A DNA stretch of 64,000 nt from Verrucomicrobiota bacterium. Lineage in GTDB: Bacteria > Verrucomicrobiota > Verrucomicrobiia > Chthoniobacterales > Terrimicrobiaceae. Below the pieces are notes generated by a model. It searched no databases and was not told the DNA's origin. It saw nothing but the letters and a program-made list of their open reading frames with translations. The stretch spans positions 1 to 64,000 of the forward strand of contig JAPLTF010000070.1 in the NCBI GenBank assembly GCA_026398275.1, read 5' to 3'. Positions within the stretch are counted from its first letter, which is position 1. The number at the start of each line of letters is the position of its first letter. Below are positions 26,926 to 36,706 of this stretch, in pieces. Made by a program: the position numbers and the translations under genes.

Positions 26926-27543
26926 ATGGACCAACAACTGATCACCATCCCCCGCCGCCGCCTGATGGGCCTGATCCTGTGCGCAGGAGCGGGCATGCTC
27001 GTGGGTGCCGGCAAAGCGGACGCGATGTGGAGCGTGATGGACGTCCTCAATGGCGAGTCCGGAGAGACGCCCGACAGGCCGGCGATTCCGCCCTCGATGC
27101 GCGGTGTCATGGGATACAACGCCGAAGTCTACAGGAAATTTCTCAGCCGGATGGGGCTCCGGAGGATCTCGGTGCAGCAGATCATGGATTCCCACGCGAA
27201 GGCCCACGGCCGGATCCACAATACCCTTCCTCCCCGCCAGCTCTGGGGAAATATCCGCACCACCCTCCTTACGGTGGACAAGGTTTGCGGACGCATGGGG
27301 GAACCCGTCGGCGAGGTGCTCTCCGTCTACCGCTGCCCGGCTTACAATGCGACCTGCCCGGGCGCAAAAAGCCACTCCTACCACCTTCGCAACAACGCCA
27401 TCGACATGCGCTTCAGATCCTCTCCCCGCAAGGTGGCCGCGATGGCGCGCGACATGCGCAAGGCCGGGATCTTCAAGGGCGGCGTCGGCCAGTATCCCGG
27501 CTTCACCCATCTCGATACCCGCGGATCGAACGCCGACTGGTAG
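26926..27543 (+). CDS. Exported M15-family (YcbK/DUF882-like) peptidase
   Basis: The 205-residue protein has a Tat-like leader (TIPRRRLMGLILCAGAGML, cleavage near GKADA). The C-terminal half has zinc-peptidase features of the M15A/YcbK group: SYHLRNNAIDM (the S-x-H-x6-D pattern) and GFTHLDTRG with the second His and Asp. Such proteins cut or remodel peptidoglycan peptides, or are inactive relatives. The preceding segment (VLSVYRCPAYNATCPGAKSH) also resembles the family's standard approach to the first His. An upstream ATG at 26857 exists, but the Tat motif is best placed from 26926. It is divergent from coxB. Confidence 0.82.
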   Translation: MDQQLITIPRRRLMGLILCAGAGMLVGAGKADAMWSVMDVLNGESGETPDRPAIPPSMRGVMGYNAEVYRKFLSRMGLRRISVQQIMDSHAKAHGRIHNTLPPRQLWGNIRTTLLTVDKVCGRMGEPVGEVLSVYRCPAYNATCPGAKSHSYHLRNNAIDMRFRSSPRKVAAMARDMRKAGIFKGGVGQYPGFTHLDTRGSNADW

Positions 27544-27665
27544 GATTCTTCACTTTTCGGGCATGGCCGAGGATTGGCCGGTGCCAACTCGATCTTTCGT
27601 CACACAAGACCCGTAAAGTCGTTTGACCGGAGGCGGTCTTTTCGATTAACTACCCACTCAGTGTT

Positions 27666-27753
27666 GGTGAGGTGGCTGAGTGGTCGAAAGCAGCGCTTTG
27701 CTAAAGCGCCGTAGTCCAAAAGGCTACCGAGGGTTCGAATCCCTCCCTCACCG
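27666..27753 (+). tRNA. tRNA-Ser (anticodon GCU)
   Basis: The acceptor arms GGTGAGG (27666-27672) and CCTCACC (27746-27752) pair fully. The anticodon loop reads TTTGCTAAA with GCT in place. A long variable arm (GTAGTCC...GGCTAC) and GGTTCGAATCC for the T arm identify a class II serine tRNA. CCA is not encoded. Its 3' end is repeated at 27911-27934. Confidence 0.96.
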
Positions 27754-27934
27754 CGCTTTTTAAAAGCAAGCAGGTGCATTTTTATGGTTTGGCCGGAAAA
27801 CACAGGCTGGAGGGATGAGAACCCGAAGAGAGGGTTTGACTGCCCGCGCGAAAGCGCAGTGGATAAGATGAGCGGAGCGAGCCACTCTGGCAGAGCATGC
27901 AAAGCAGGATAATCCCTCCCTCACCGCGCTTTTT
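27738..27934. repeat. 24-bp direct repeat of the tRNA-Ser 3' end bounding a short insertion
   Basis: AATCCCTCCCTCACCGCGCT plus four T occurs at 27738-27761, covering the end of tRNA-Ser and its downstream flank, and again, identical, at 27911-27934. The 149 bases between hold no gene. This is the footprint expected of an element that integrated into the tRNA 3' end and has since been lost or reduced, or of a very small element. Confidence 0.7.
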
Positions 27935-28348
27935 CTATAAGCTCAAAAGCCCTGTAGAGTGGCTTAGATAAAGGCTTTGCTGGCTGATTGAGAATCCCGC
28001 AGCACGCCACCCCGCCGCCAATACGCGAACGGAGGTGCCCGGTGATCGCGCTCGCGCCTCCGGCACACATCGAGCGTCGTGCCTCCGGGAGAGGAGGCAG
28101 TCATCTTTTTTCCGGTTTTCGGAACGGATTTTTTTACCATAAATCGATCAGACGACGGTTGCCACGCTACCCCAGGCGGTCGAAAAGGGGTGTTTTTGTC
28201 GCAACTTTGTCGCGATGTTTTTTTGCGACACAGGCCTTTTCTCACCGTTTCCAGCCTCTCCGAAAAAATGAGATTCGCTGGCTATGAATTCTTCTGATCT
28301 CACTGTTTATCAGTATATTGAAGATATTCTAACGGCGAGAAATAGGAC
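27762..28348. other. Gene-free region between the two tRNA genes
   Basis: After the bounded insertion, 27935-28348 contains several T-runs, a GC-rich palindromic area around 28040-28100 (GCCTCCGG repeated), and GTCGCAAC/GTCGCGAT repeats near 28199-28215. I see no frame with convincing coding character and no recognisable RNA. Short open frames here are Arg/Phe-rich in both directions and look like chance. Confidence 0.5.
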
Positions 28349-28422
28349 TGCACCCGGCGGGGGTCGAACCCACAACCTACGGCTTCGGAGGCCGTCACTC
28401 TATCCAATTGAGCTACGGGTGC
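28349..28422 (-). tRNA. tRNA-Arg (anticodon CCG)
   Basis: On the minus strand the gene starts GCACCCGTAGCTCAATTGGA. The anticodon stem ACGGC/GCCGT encloses CTCCGAA, giving anticodon CCG. The T arm reads GTGGGTTCGACCCCCGC, and CGGGTGC plus discriminator A closes the acceptor. CCA is not encoded. The size is 74 nt. Confidence 0.95.
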
Positions 28423-28540
28423 TTTGAAGAAACCAGAGTCTCCGCGATCTTGCGGAAAACATCAAACGGAAAACGGGGTTCGCGAGCGCGTGCGTGATGA
28501 AAGGCGGGTGCGGTGCTCAAATCCGCCAACGCCATGCTCC

Positions 28541-28563
28541 GGCGGGACAAGCCGGGTCCCGCC
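28541..28563. repeat. REP-like GC-rich hairpin downstream of lysC
   Basis: GGCGGGAC (28541-28548) and GTCCCGCC (28556-28563) pair around a 7-base loop. It lies in the 296-base gap between tRNA-Arg and the lysC stop. No T-run follows. The core GGCGGGAC is shared with the palindrome embedded in ispG. Confidence 0.55.
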
Positions 28564-28718
28564 TGCGTGGAAACGAAGAATGGGGTGCCCCCCATTTCCT
28601 GATCGGGAAACCGGCGCGCAGGGTTGCGACATGAGAAAAAATTTACCGCCCGGGGCTGCAAGCGCGGTTGTCCCATGAGAAGCACCGGGTGGGAATGAAC
28701 GAAGCCGCGCGCGATCGG

Positions 28719-29939
28719 TCAGGCCACGGCGCCGAGGCCAAAGGCTTCGTGGGCGAGCCTGGCGGCGGACTCGATGTTTGATTCGTCGATGATCACGGCG
28801 ATTTTGATTTCGGAGGTCGAGATCATCTGGATGTTGATTCCGCCATGGCCGAGGCATTCGAAGAGCTTGGCGGCCACGCCCGAGTGCGAGCGCATGCCGA
28901 TGCCGACGACGCTGAGCTTGGCGACGCCGCGCTTTTTCGTAACGGCTCCCGCGCCGATTTCCTTCGCGACCGAATCGATCATCCCGCCGAGCTTTTCGAG
29001 CTCGTCGCCGTTCATTGTGAACGAGATGTCGGTGGTGCCGCTCACCGAGACGTTCTGGACGATGACATCGATGCTCATGTTCGCCTCCGCCAGGGCGGTG
29101 AAGATGCGCGAGGCGGTGCCCGGCTTGTCCGGCACGTTGGTGATGGTCACCTTGGCCTGGTTGCGTTCAATGCTGATGCCGCGGACGACGACGTTTTCAA
29201 GTCCGTGTGGTTCTTCTTTCACAATGGTTCCCCGGTTGGTGTTGAAACTGCTGCGCACTTCAAAAGGCACTTGGAATTTTTTTGCGAACTCGACCGAGCG
29301 CGACTGCATGACCTTCGAGCCCGAGCTCGCCATCTCGAGGAGCTCGTCGTAGTCGATGGTTTCGAGCTTGCGGGCATCCGGCACGACGCGCGGGTCGCAG
29401 GTGTAGACGCCGTCGACGTCGGTGTAGATCTCGCACATTTTCGCCTTGAGCGCCGCGGCGATGGCGATGGCGGTGAGGTCCGAGCCGCCGCGGCCGAGCG
29501 TCGTGATATGCCCCTGGAGGGTCTGGCCCTGAAATCCGGCGACGATGCAAATGTAGCCCTCATTGAGATGCTTGCGGATCTGGCGCGGGGTGATGTTGGC
29601 GATCTTCGCCTTGGTGTGGATGCCGTCGGTGATGATGCCGGCCTGGGCGCCTGTCAGGGAGATGGCCCTGGCGCCGAGCGAGTGGAGCGCCATGGCGGTG
29701 AGGGCGATGGTCGTCTGCTCGCCGGTCGAGAGGAGGACATCCATCTCGCGGTCCGTCGGCTGATCCGAGACCTGCCGGGCGAGTTTGATGAGGCCGTCGG
29801 TGACGCCCGACATCGCGGACACGACGACGACGACGGAATTCCCCGCCTTCTGGGTCTCGACGACCCGGCGGGCGACATTCAGGATTCTTTCGGGATTTCC
29901 GACGGAAGTTCCGCCATATTTTTGGACGACGATGGGCAT
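28719..29939 (-). CDS. lysC: Aspartate kinase
   Basis: The 406-residue enzyme phosphorylates aspartate, the first step towards lysine, threonine and methionine. The N-terminal kinase motif VVQKYGGTSVG, VVVVSAMSGVTDGL and the aspartate/ATP segment EIYTDVDGVYTCDPR are clear. Two ACT domains follow in the C-terminal third (ISIERNQAKVTITNVPDKPG and LSVVGIGMRSHSGVAAKLF), the usual site of feedback inhibition by lysine and/or threonine. It is the last gene of the hom-thrC-lysC operon. I use the ATG at 29939, 11 bases after the thrC stop. A TTG at 29954 that overlaps that stop is an alternative. Confidence 0.95.
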   Translation of the reverse strand: MPIVVQKYGGTSVGNPERILNVARRVVETQKAGNSVVVVVSAMSGVTDGLIKLARQVSDQPTDREMDVLLSTGEQTTIALTAMALHSLGARAISLTGAQAGIITDGIHTKAKIANITPRQIRKHLNEGYICIVAGFQGQTLQGHITTLGRGGSDLTAIAIAAALKAKMCEIYTDVDGVYTCDPRVVPDARKLETIDYDELLEMASSGSKVMQSRSVEFAKKFQVPFEVRSSFNTNRGTIVKEEPHGLENVVVRGISIERNQAKVTITNVPDKPGTASRIFTALAEANMSIDVIVQNVSVSGTTDISFTMNGDELEKLGGMIDSVAKEIGAGAVTKKRGVAKLSVVGIGMRSHSGVAAKLFECLGHGGINIQMISTSEIKIAVIIDESNIESAARLAHEAFGLGAVA

Positions 29940-29950
29940 GGGTGCGGGGG

Positions 29951-31030
29951 TCAATCAAGCACGCGGCGCACTGCGGTCAAGTCCGCATCTGCTTCGATCG
30001 GCGCAAATCCGCCGTGTTTCACCGGCGCTTCGGGATCCTTCAATCCGTGGCCGGTGACGGTGAGGACGATTTTTCCGCCGGCCCGGAGAGGCAGCGGGCA
30101 TGTGGTGCAGCGTCCGGAGGAGAGGCATTTCAGGAGGCCCGCCACGCTCGCGGCGCTCGCGGGTTCGACAAAGATCCCCTCGTTGGATGCCAGCCATTGC
30201 TGGGCATCGAGGATCTGCTGGTCGGTGACGATGTCGATGCATCCGCCGGATTCCTTGACCGCGTTGTTTGCGCCCTCCCAGCTCGCGGGATTTCCGATGC
30301 GGATCGCGGTGGCGACCGTGTGCGGCTCGACCGGATGGCCGAGATAGATCGGCGCGGCCCCCTCGGCCTGGAAGCCGACCATCCGTGGCCGGCGGGTCGA
30401 GCGGCCCGCGGATTGGAATTCCCGGTAGCCCTTCCAGTAGGCGGTGATGTTCCCGGCGTTTCCGACCGGCAGGATGTGGATGTCCGGGGCGTCTCCGAGC
30501 TCCTCGATGATTTCAAAAGAGGCGGTCTTCTGGCCCTCGATCCGGTCCGGGTTGATCGAGTTGACGATCGCGACCCCGTCCACGCCGCCGAATTCACGGA
30601 CGATCCGGAGGGCGTCGTCAAAGTTTCCGCGGATGGCCACGACCTTCGCGCCGTAGGCAAATGCCTGGACGAGTTTTCCCGCGGCGATCTTTCCCGCAGG
30701 TAGAATGACGGCGCAGCGGATGCTGGCGCGGGCGGCATAGGCGGCTGCGGCGGCGGATGTGTTGCCCGTCGAGGCGCAGATGACGGTGGATGCGCCGCGC
30801 TCGACGGCTTTGGAAAGCGCGACCGTCATGCCGCGGTCCTTGAATGAACCCGTTGGGTTGAGTCCTTCGAATTTGAGATAGACCTCCGCGCCCGTGCGTT
30901 CGCTGAGCTTGGGCGAGTGGATGAGCGGGGTGGAGCCTTCGTTGAGCGAGATGACCGGGGTGGCCTCCGTCACCGGAAGATAGGCTTTGTAGCGGGAGAT
31001 GACCCCGCGGTCGTGGAGCGGTTGGTTCAC
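29951..31030 (-). CDS. thrC: Threonine synthase
   Basis: This 359-residue PLP enzyme converts O-phosphohomoserine to threonine. The PLP lysine lies in NPTGSFKDRGMTVALSKA, and the phosphate-binding loop is PVGNAGNITAYWKGY. The start is a GTG at 31030 whose last bases overlap the hom stop (GTGA), giving MNQPLHDRGVISRYKAYLPV, the expected N-terminus for the short bacterial form. The longer open frame upstream is a shadow of hom. A CTTCPLPL stretch near the C-terminus adds two cysteines not usual in the family. Confidence 0.95.
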   Translation of the reverse strand: MNQPLHDRGVISRYKAYLPVTEATPVISLNEGSTPLIHSPKLSERTGAEVYLKFEGLNPTGSFKDRGMTVALSKAVERGASTVICASTGNTSAAAAAYAARASIRCAVILPAGKIAAGKLVQAFAYGAKVVAIRGNFDDALRIVREFGGVDGVAIVNSINPDRIEGQKTASFEIIEELGDAPDIHILPVGNAGNITAYWKGYREFQSAGRSTRRPRMVGFQAEGAAPIYLGHPVEPHTVATAIRIGNPASWEGANNAVKESGGCIDIVTDQQILDAQQWLASNEGIFVEPASAASVAGLLKCLSSGRCTTCPLPLRAGGKIVLTVTGHGLKDPEAPVKHGGFAPIEADADLTAVRRVLD

Positions 31031-32325
31031 GAGAAGGACTCCATGTGCAGCAGCAGCGGTTCGGTTTTCACGCAGGGGAGAGACGCAAGGGTCGCCGCGG
31101 CGGTTTGCATTTTTCCGTATGGCGCGTCGTGGAGCGTCAGCACGAGGGGCACCGAGCCCTCGGTGTGGCTCTCCGGCTGGATGACCGAGAGGATGCCGAT
31201 CCCCGCGCCGCCAAGCGTGCCCGCGATCTGCGCCAGCACGCCGGGCCGGTCCTCGACGCCGAGCCGGAGGTAGTATTTTGAAATCGAATCCGCCGCCGGC
31301 TTGCATTCGCCGTAGAGGTCGTGTGTCGCGAAGCCACAGGATTCGCGCGGTGAGATCAGGGCCGCCGCCGCCTCGGCCAGGTCGCCCAGGACCGCGCTCG
31401 ATGTCGGATCCTGCCCGGCACCGCGCCCGTAGAATAGCGTTTCGCCGACCACGTCGCCCCGGACGGCCACCGCGTTGAAAACCCCGTTCACCGAGGCCAG
31501 CACGTGGGATTTCGGGATCAGGGTCGGCGCGACACGCACCTCGATCTCGTCCTTGTCATCCGCCTTGATCGTGGCGATGAGTTTGATCCGGTATCCGAGC
31601 TCGTCCGCGAACCGGATGTCCGACGCCGTGACCTTTTCAATTCCCTCCACCAGAACCTTCGACGGTTCGACCCAGAACCCATAGGCCAGCGAGGCAAGGA
31701 TGATCGCCTTGTGCGCGGCGTCCCATCCGTTGACGTCGAGCGCGGGATCAGCCTCCGCATAGCCCAGCTTCTGCGCCTCCCCGAGCGCCGGGGAAAAATC
31801 CAGACCGGCGTCGGTCATGCGGGTCAGGATGTAATTGCTCGTGCCGTTCAAAATCCCGTGGATCGACTCGAAGCGGTTTCCGACAAATGCTTCGCGCACG
31901 GCCTTGATGATCGGAATCCCGCCCGCCACCGCCGCCTCGTAAAAGACAGCCACGTTCTTTTCCTTCGCCAGTTCGAAAATTTCCTTCCCGTGCTCCGCGA
32001 GAAGCGCCTTGTTCGCGGTGATCACGCTTTTGCCGGCCAGGATGGCCTTGCGGATAAACTTGAGGGGGAATTCGATCCCGCCCATCAGTTCGATGACGAT
32101 CCGGATCGAGGGATCCGCGATCAGATCATCCGGACTCGTGATAAAAAGCTCATCCGGGGCATCCACCTTGCGGGGCTCGGCCAGATCCTTCACGGCAATG
32201 CGGCGCACCGCAAAAGCCACCCCCGTGCGTTCTTCAATGAGCGCACCATTGCGGATGAGGTTCTTGTAAACCCCCGAGCCCACCGTGCCAAATCCTGCCA
32301 GTCCGATCCCAATTTCAGTTTTCAT
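31027..32325 (-). CDS. hom: Homoserine dehydrogenase
   Basis: The 432-residue enzyme reduces aspartate semialdehyde to homoserine. The NAD(P) fold starts GIGLAGFGTVGSGVYKNL. The catalytic-domain signature is seen around GILNGTSNYILTRM and AQKLGYAEADPALDVNGWDA. A C-terminal ACT domain (YYLRLGVEDRPGVLAQIAGT) suggests threonine feedback control. It is first in the operon with thrC (4-base overlap) and lysC. The ATG at 32325 gives the standard start, MKTEIGIGLAGFG. The promoter should lie in the 250-base divergent gap to the sigma-factor gene. Confidence 0.95.
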   Translation of the reverse strand: MKTEIGIGLAGFGTVGSGVYKNLIRNGALIEERTGVAFAVRRIAVKDLAEPRKVDAPDELFITSPDDLIADPSIRIVIELMGGIEFPLKFIRKAILAGKSVITANKALLAEHGKEIFELAKEKNVAVFYEAAVAGGIPIIKAVREAFVGNRFESIHGILNGTSNYILTRMTDAGLDFSPALGEAQKLGYAEADPALDVNGWDAAHKAIILASLAYGFWVEPSKVLVEGIEKVTASDIRFADELGYRIKLIATIKADDKDEIEVRVAPTLIPKSHVLASVNGVFNAVAVRGDVVGETLFYGRGAGQDPTSSAVLGDLAEAAAALISPRESCGFATHDLYGECKPAADSISKYYLRLGVEDRPGVLAQIAGTLGGAGIGILSVIQPESHTEGSVPLVLTLHDAPYGKMQTAAATLASLPCVKTEPLLLHMESFS

Positions 32326-32445
32326 CGCGAGCCGCACACTATCGCCGCGCAGGGAATTGCCTGTAAAGCGCGATCATCGAAAAGTCGCCCCAAACCGCAA
32401 GAATCTTGGAATCCGCCTGCGGGAATAAATTGACCGAAATCAATC

Positions 32446-32464
32446 ATTTCAATTTTGTTGAAAT
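32446..32464. promoter_or_regulatory. AT-rich inverted repeat in the hom/sigma-factor divergent gap
   Basis: ATTTCAA (32446-32452) and TTGAAAT (32458-32464) are perfect arms around TTTTG. The surrounding 32430-32525 stretch is strikingly AT-rich for this genome, with TTGACC, TTGAAC and CATATTTAA pieces. It is therefore the likely promoter zone of the sigma-factor gene. I could not fix a -35/-10 pair with normal spacing. Confidence 0.4.
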
Positions 32465-32575
32465 TTCTTTGAACAAAACCCCAACATCGGGCGTCTCATA
32501 TTTAACCTCATTAATTAATTTTCCGGTCTGGTTTCGGAAGCGGGATCCGGCCGGGAGCAACTCCCCAAGAAACTT

Positions 32576-33421
32576 ATGGCCATTGAAGATTCAGACACAG
32601 GATTCCAGCTTTACCTGAGAGAGATCGCGCAGTTTCCTCTTTTGACGGTGAAGGAAGAAGTGCAGCTTGCGCGGAAGATCAAGCGCGGCGACCAGGAGGC
32701 GCGGGCGCGGATGGTCCGGTGCAATTTGCGGCTTGTTGTAAAAATTGCACGCGACTACAGCAACTACGGTCTGCCGCTGCTCGACCTGATTTCCGAGGGG
32801 AACATCGGCCTGATGAAGGCCGTCGAGCGGTTTGACCCGAAAAAGGGCGGGAAGCTGAGCACGTATGCGGCCTGGTGGATCAAGCAGTCGATCAAGCGTG
32901 CGCTTGCGAACCAGAGCAAGACGATCCGGCTGCCGGTTCATTTGGTCGACAAGATTGCGAAGATGCGCAGGGTTTCGATGCAGATGACCGAGGACCTTGG
33001 GCGCGAGCCATCCGACGACGAGCTTGCGGAGGAGGTGGGATTGTCGCCGGCCAAGGTCACGGCCCTGAAGAGCGCCGCGATCCGCCCGACATCTCTGGAC
33101 CAGCCGATCGGGGACGATGATTCCACGCAGTTCGGCGATCTGGTTGGCGATACCGAGGCGCAGGATCCGTTCGAGATGCTGCGGGACAAGGATCTTCGGG
33201 ATGAAGTCGGCGACCTGCTGGATGTCCTCGACGACCGCGAGCGACGGATCATCAACTGCCGGTTCGGCCTTGACGGGAAGAAGGCAAAGACTTTGGAGGA
33301 GGTCGGGGTGAAGTTCGGAGTGACCCGCGAGCGGATCCGCCAGCTTCAGAACATTGCGCTCCACAAGCTGCGCAAGGCCCTGAGCAAAAAAGAAAAGCCG
33401 AAGGTCGACGCCTACGCCTGA
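32576..33421 (+). CDS. Sigma-70 family RNA polymerase sigma factor (RpoD/RpoS-like, short)
   Basis: The 281-residue protein has sigma regions in order: 1.2 (DTGFQLYLREIAQFPLLTVK), 2.1-2.4 (RCNLRLVVKIARDYSNYGLP through STYAAWWIKQSIKRALANQS), 3 (LVDKIAKMRRVSMQMTEDLG) and 4.1-4.2 (TLEEVGVKFGVTRERIRQLQ, the -35 helix-turn-helix). Region 1.1 and the long non-conserved insertion of RpoD are absent, so the size matches RpoS, group-2 factors or the compact primary factors of some PVC bacteria. Promoter specificity should be standard sigma-70. A strong terminator follows the stop. I leave the symbol blank because rpoD and rpoS cannot be told apart here. Confidence 0.9.
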   Translation: MAIEDSDTGFQLYLREIAQFPLLTVKEEVQLARKIKRGDQEARARMVRCNLRLVVKIARDYSNYGLPLLDLISEGNIGLMKAVERFDPKKGGKLSTYAAWWIKQSIKRALANQSKTIRLPVHLVDKIAKMRRVSMQMTEDLGREPSDDELAEEVGLSPAKVTALKSAAIRPTSLDQPIGDDDSTQFGDLVGDTEAQDPFEMLRDKDLRDEVGDLLDVLDDRERRIINCRFGLDGKKAKTLEEVGVKFGVTRERIRQLQNIALHKLRKALSKKEKPKVDAYA

Positions 33422-33444
33422 TTATTTTTCATAAGTTGGGTTGG

Positions 33445-33481
33445 GGCCGGGGTGTTTTGTTCACACCCCGGCCTTTTTTTT
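33445..33481 (+). terminator. Strong intrinsic terminator of the sigma-factor gene
   Basis: GGCCGGGGTGT (33445-33455) pairs perfectly with ACACCCCGGCC (33463-33473), a 7-base loop, followed by eight T. The photolyase ATG comes only 16 bases later, so that gene must have its own promoter inside or near the terminator, or rely on read-through. Confidence 0.92.
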
Positions 33482-33497
33482 CATATCATCATTTTTC

Positions 33498-34901
33498 ATG
33501 AACAGGGTTCTCCATTGGTTTCGCCGGGATCTGCGGCTGACCGACAATACCGCGCTGAGCGCGGCGGCGCGGCAGGCGGCGAGCGTGATCCCGGTTTATG
33601 TGCTCAGCGATTGGGGCGGGTGGCATCGCTGGGCCGGAGCGAACCGCCAGTATTTCCTCTGCGGGTGCCTCGCCTCGCTGGAGAAAAACCTTCGGACCAT
33701 CGGCGGGCGGCTGGTGATCCGGCAGGGGGATCCGGTCGCCGAGTTGGAGAAGCTCGTGGTCGAGACGGGGGCGGAGGCGGTATTTTTCAACCGCGACCCC
33801 GATCCGCACGGACGGGAAGCCGAGCGGCAACTTGCGGTGATGGCGGCCAGCCGCGGCATTGTGCTCCGGGATTTCAAGGATGTCTGCGTGCATGAGCGCG
33901 ACGAGGTGCTGACGGGTGCAGGAGATCCCTTCCGCGTGTTCACGCCGTATGCAAGAGCCTGGCAGAAAGTTTCGAGGCCGGCGATGAGCCCGCGGCCGAA
34001 GGCGCTCGCGCCACCCCCGGGAATTTTATCGCTCCCTCTTCCTTCGCTGGACACATGGAACCTTTCTGGGCCAGCCCGGGGAATTTTGGAGCCGGGAGAG
34101 AAAGCCGCCCGGCGGCGCTTGGGAGATTTTCTTTCGGACCGGCTTGCCGGCTACGGGGCGGCGCGGGATTTTCCATCCGGGCCATCCGCCTCCCGGCTCT
34201 CGCAGGATCTTCGATTCGGACTCCTCTCGATCCGGGAGGTCCTTGATTCCGTCGAAAAGCGGGCGGCGGAGCTTCCGGCCGCCGGGCGCGACAACGCGGC
34301 GAAATTCACCACCGAGTTGATCTGGCGGGAGTTTTACATGCAGATCCTCTGGCATTTTCCGGAGGTGTTGGATCACGCGTTCAATCCGAAGTTCCGTCGG
34401 CTCCGCTGGCCGGGGACCGTGCGGAATTTCGAGCGGTGGGCAGAGGGAACGACCGGCTTTCCCATCGTCGATGCCGCAATGCGTGAGCTCTGCGGAACCG
34501 GATTCATGCACAACCGCGCCCGCATGATTGCGGCGATGTTTCTCACGAAAGATCTCCATCTCGACTGGCGTCTGGGAGAGTCGTTTTTCATGCAGAAGCT
34601 CACCGACGGCGAGATCGCAAGCAACAATGGGGGATGGCAGTGGAGCGCGGGCACCGGGGCGGATGCCGCGCCATATTTTCGCATCCAAAATCCGTGGACT
34701 CAGACGCAGCGGTATGATCCCGAAGGAGCGTATATCAAGGCATGGATCCCCGAGCTGCGGGATGTTCCGCCGGAAAAGTTTTTTGCGCCCCCGGCATCCG
34801 GAGGGAGTCTTGCAAAGGGCTATCCGCGCCCGATCGTGGACCACGCGGAGGCGCGCGGCATCACGCTCGATCTTTTTGCGGCCTGCAAGGCCACGGCCTG
34901 A
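33498..34901 (+). CDS. phr: Deoxyribodipyrimidine photolyase (class I)
   Basis: The 467-residue flavoprotein uses blue light to split pyrimidine dimers. The N-terminal antenna domain starts MNRVLHWFRRDLRLTDNTAL. The FAD domain has FTTELIWREFYMQILWHFPE, TTGFPIVDAAMRELCGTGFM, NRARMIAAMFLTKDLHLDWR and SNNGGWQWSAGTGADAAPYF, with the conserved Asn and Trp residues. The start at 33498 is the standard family start; an upstream in-frame ATG (33441) would lie in the terminator. It is convergent with ispG, with stops 4 bases apart. Confidence 0.94.
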   Translation: MNRVLHWFRRDLRLTDNTALSAAARQAASVIPVYVLSDWGGWHRWAGANRQYFLCGCLASLEKNLRTIGGRLVIRQGDPVAELEKLVVETGAEAVFFNRDPDPHGREAERQLAVMAASRGIVLRDFKDVCVHERDEVLTGAGDPFRVFTPYARAWQKVSRPAMSPRPKALAPPPGILSLPLPSLDTWNLSGPARGILEPGEKAARRRLGDFLSDRLAGYGAARDFPSGPSASRLSQDLRFGLLSIREVLDSVEKRAAELPAAGRDNAAKFTTELIWREFYMQILWHFPEVLDHAFNPKFRRLRWPGTVRNFERWAEGTTGFPIVDAAMRELCGTGFMHNRARMIAAMFLTKDLHLDWRLGESFFMQKLTDGEIASNNGGWQWSAGTGADAAPYFRIQNPWTQTQRYDPEGAYIKAWIPELRDVPPEKFFAPPASGGSLAKGYPRPIVDHAEARGITLDLFAACKATA

Positions 34902-34905
34902 TCAT

Positions 34906-36702
<1,797 letters not shown>

Positions 36703-36706
36703 CGGG

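Noticed and set aside
27600-27902. 100-codon minus-strand frame over tRNA-Ser
   Set aside because: It contains the translated tRNA (GGIRTLG and following), a common false gene call; there is no coding evidence.
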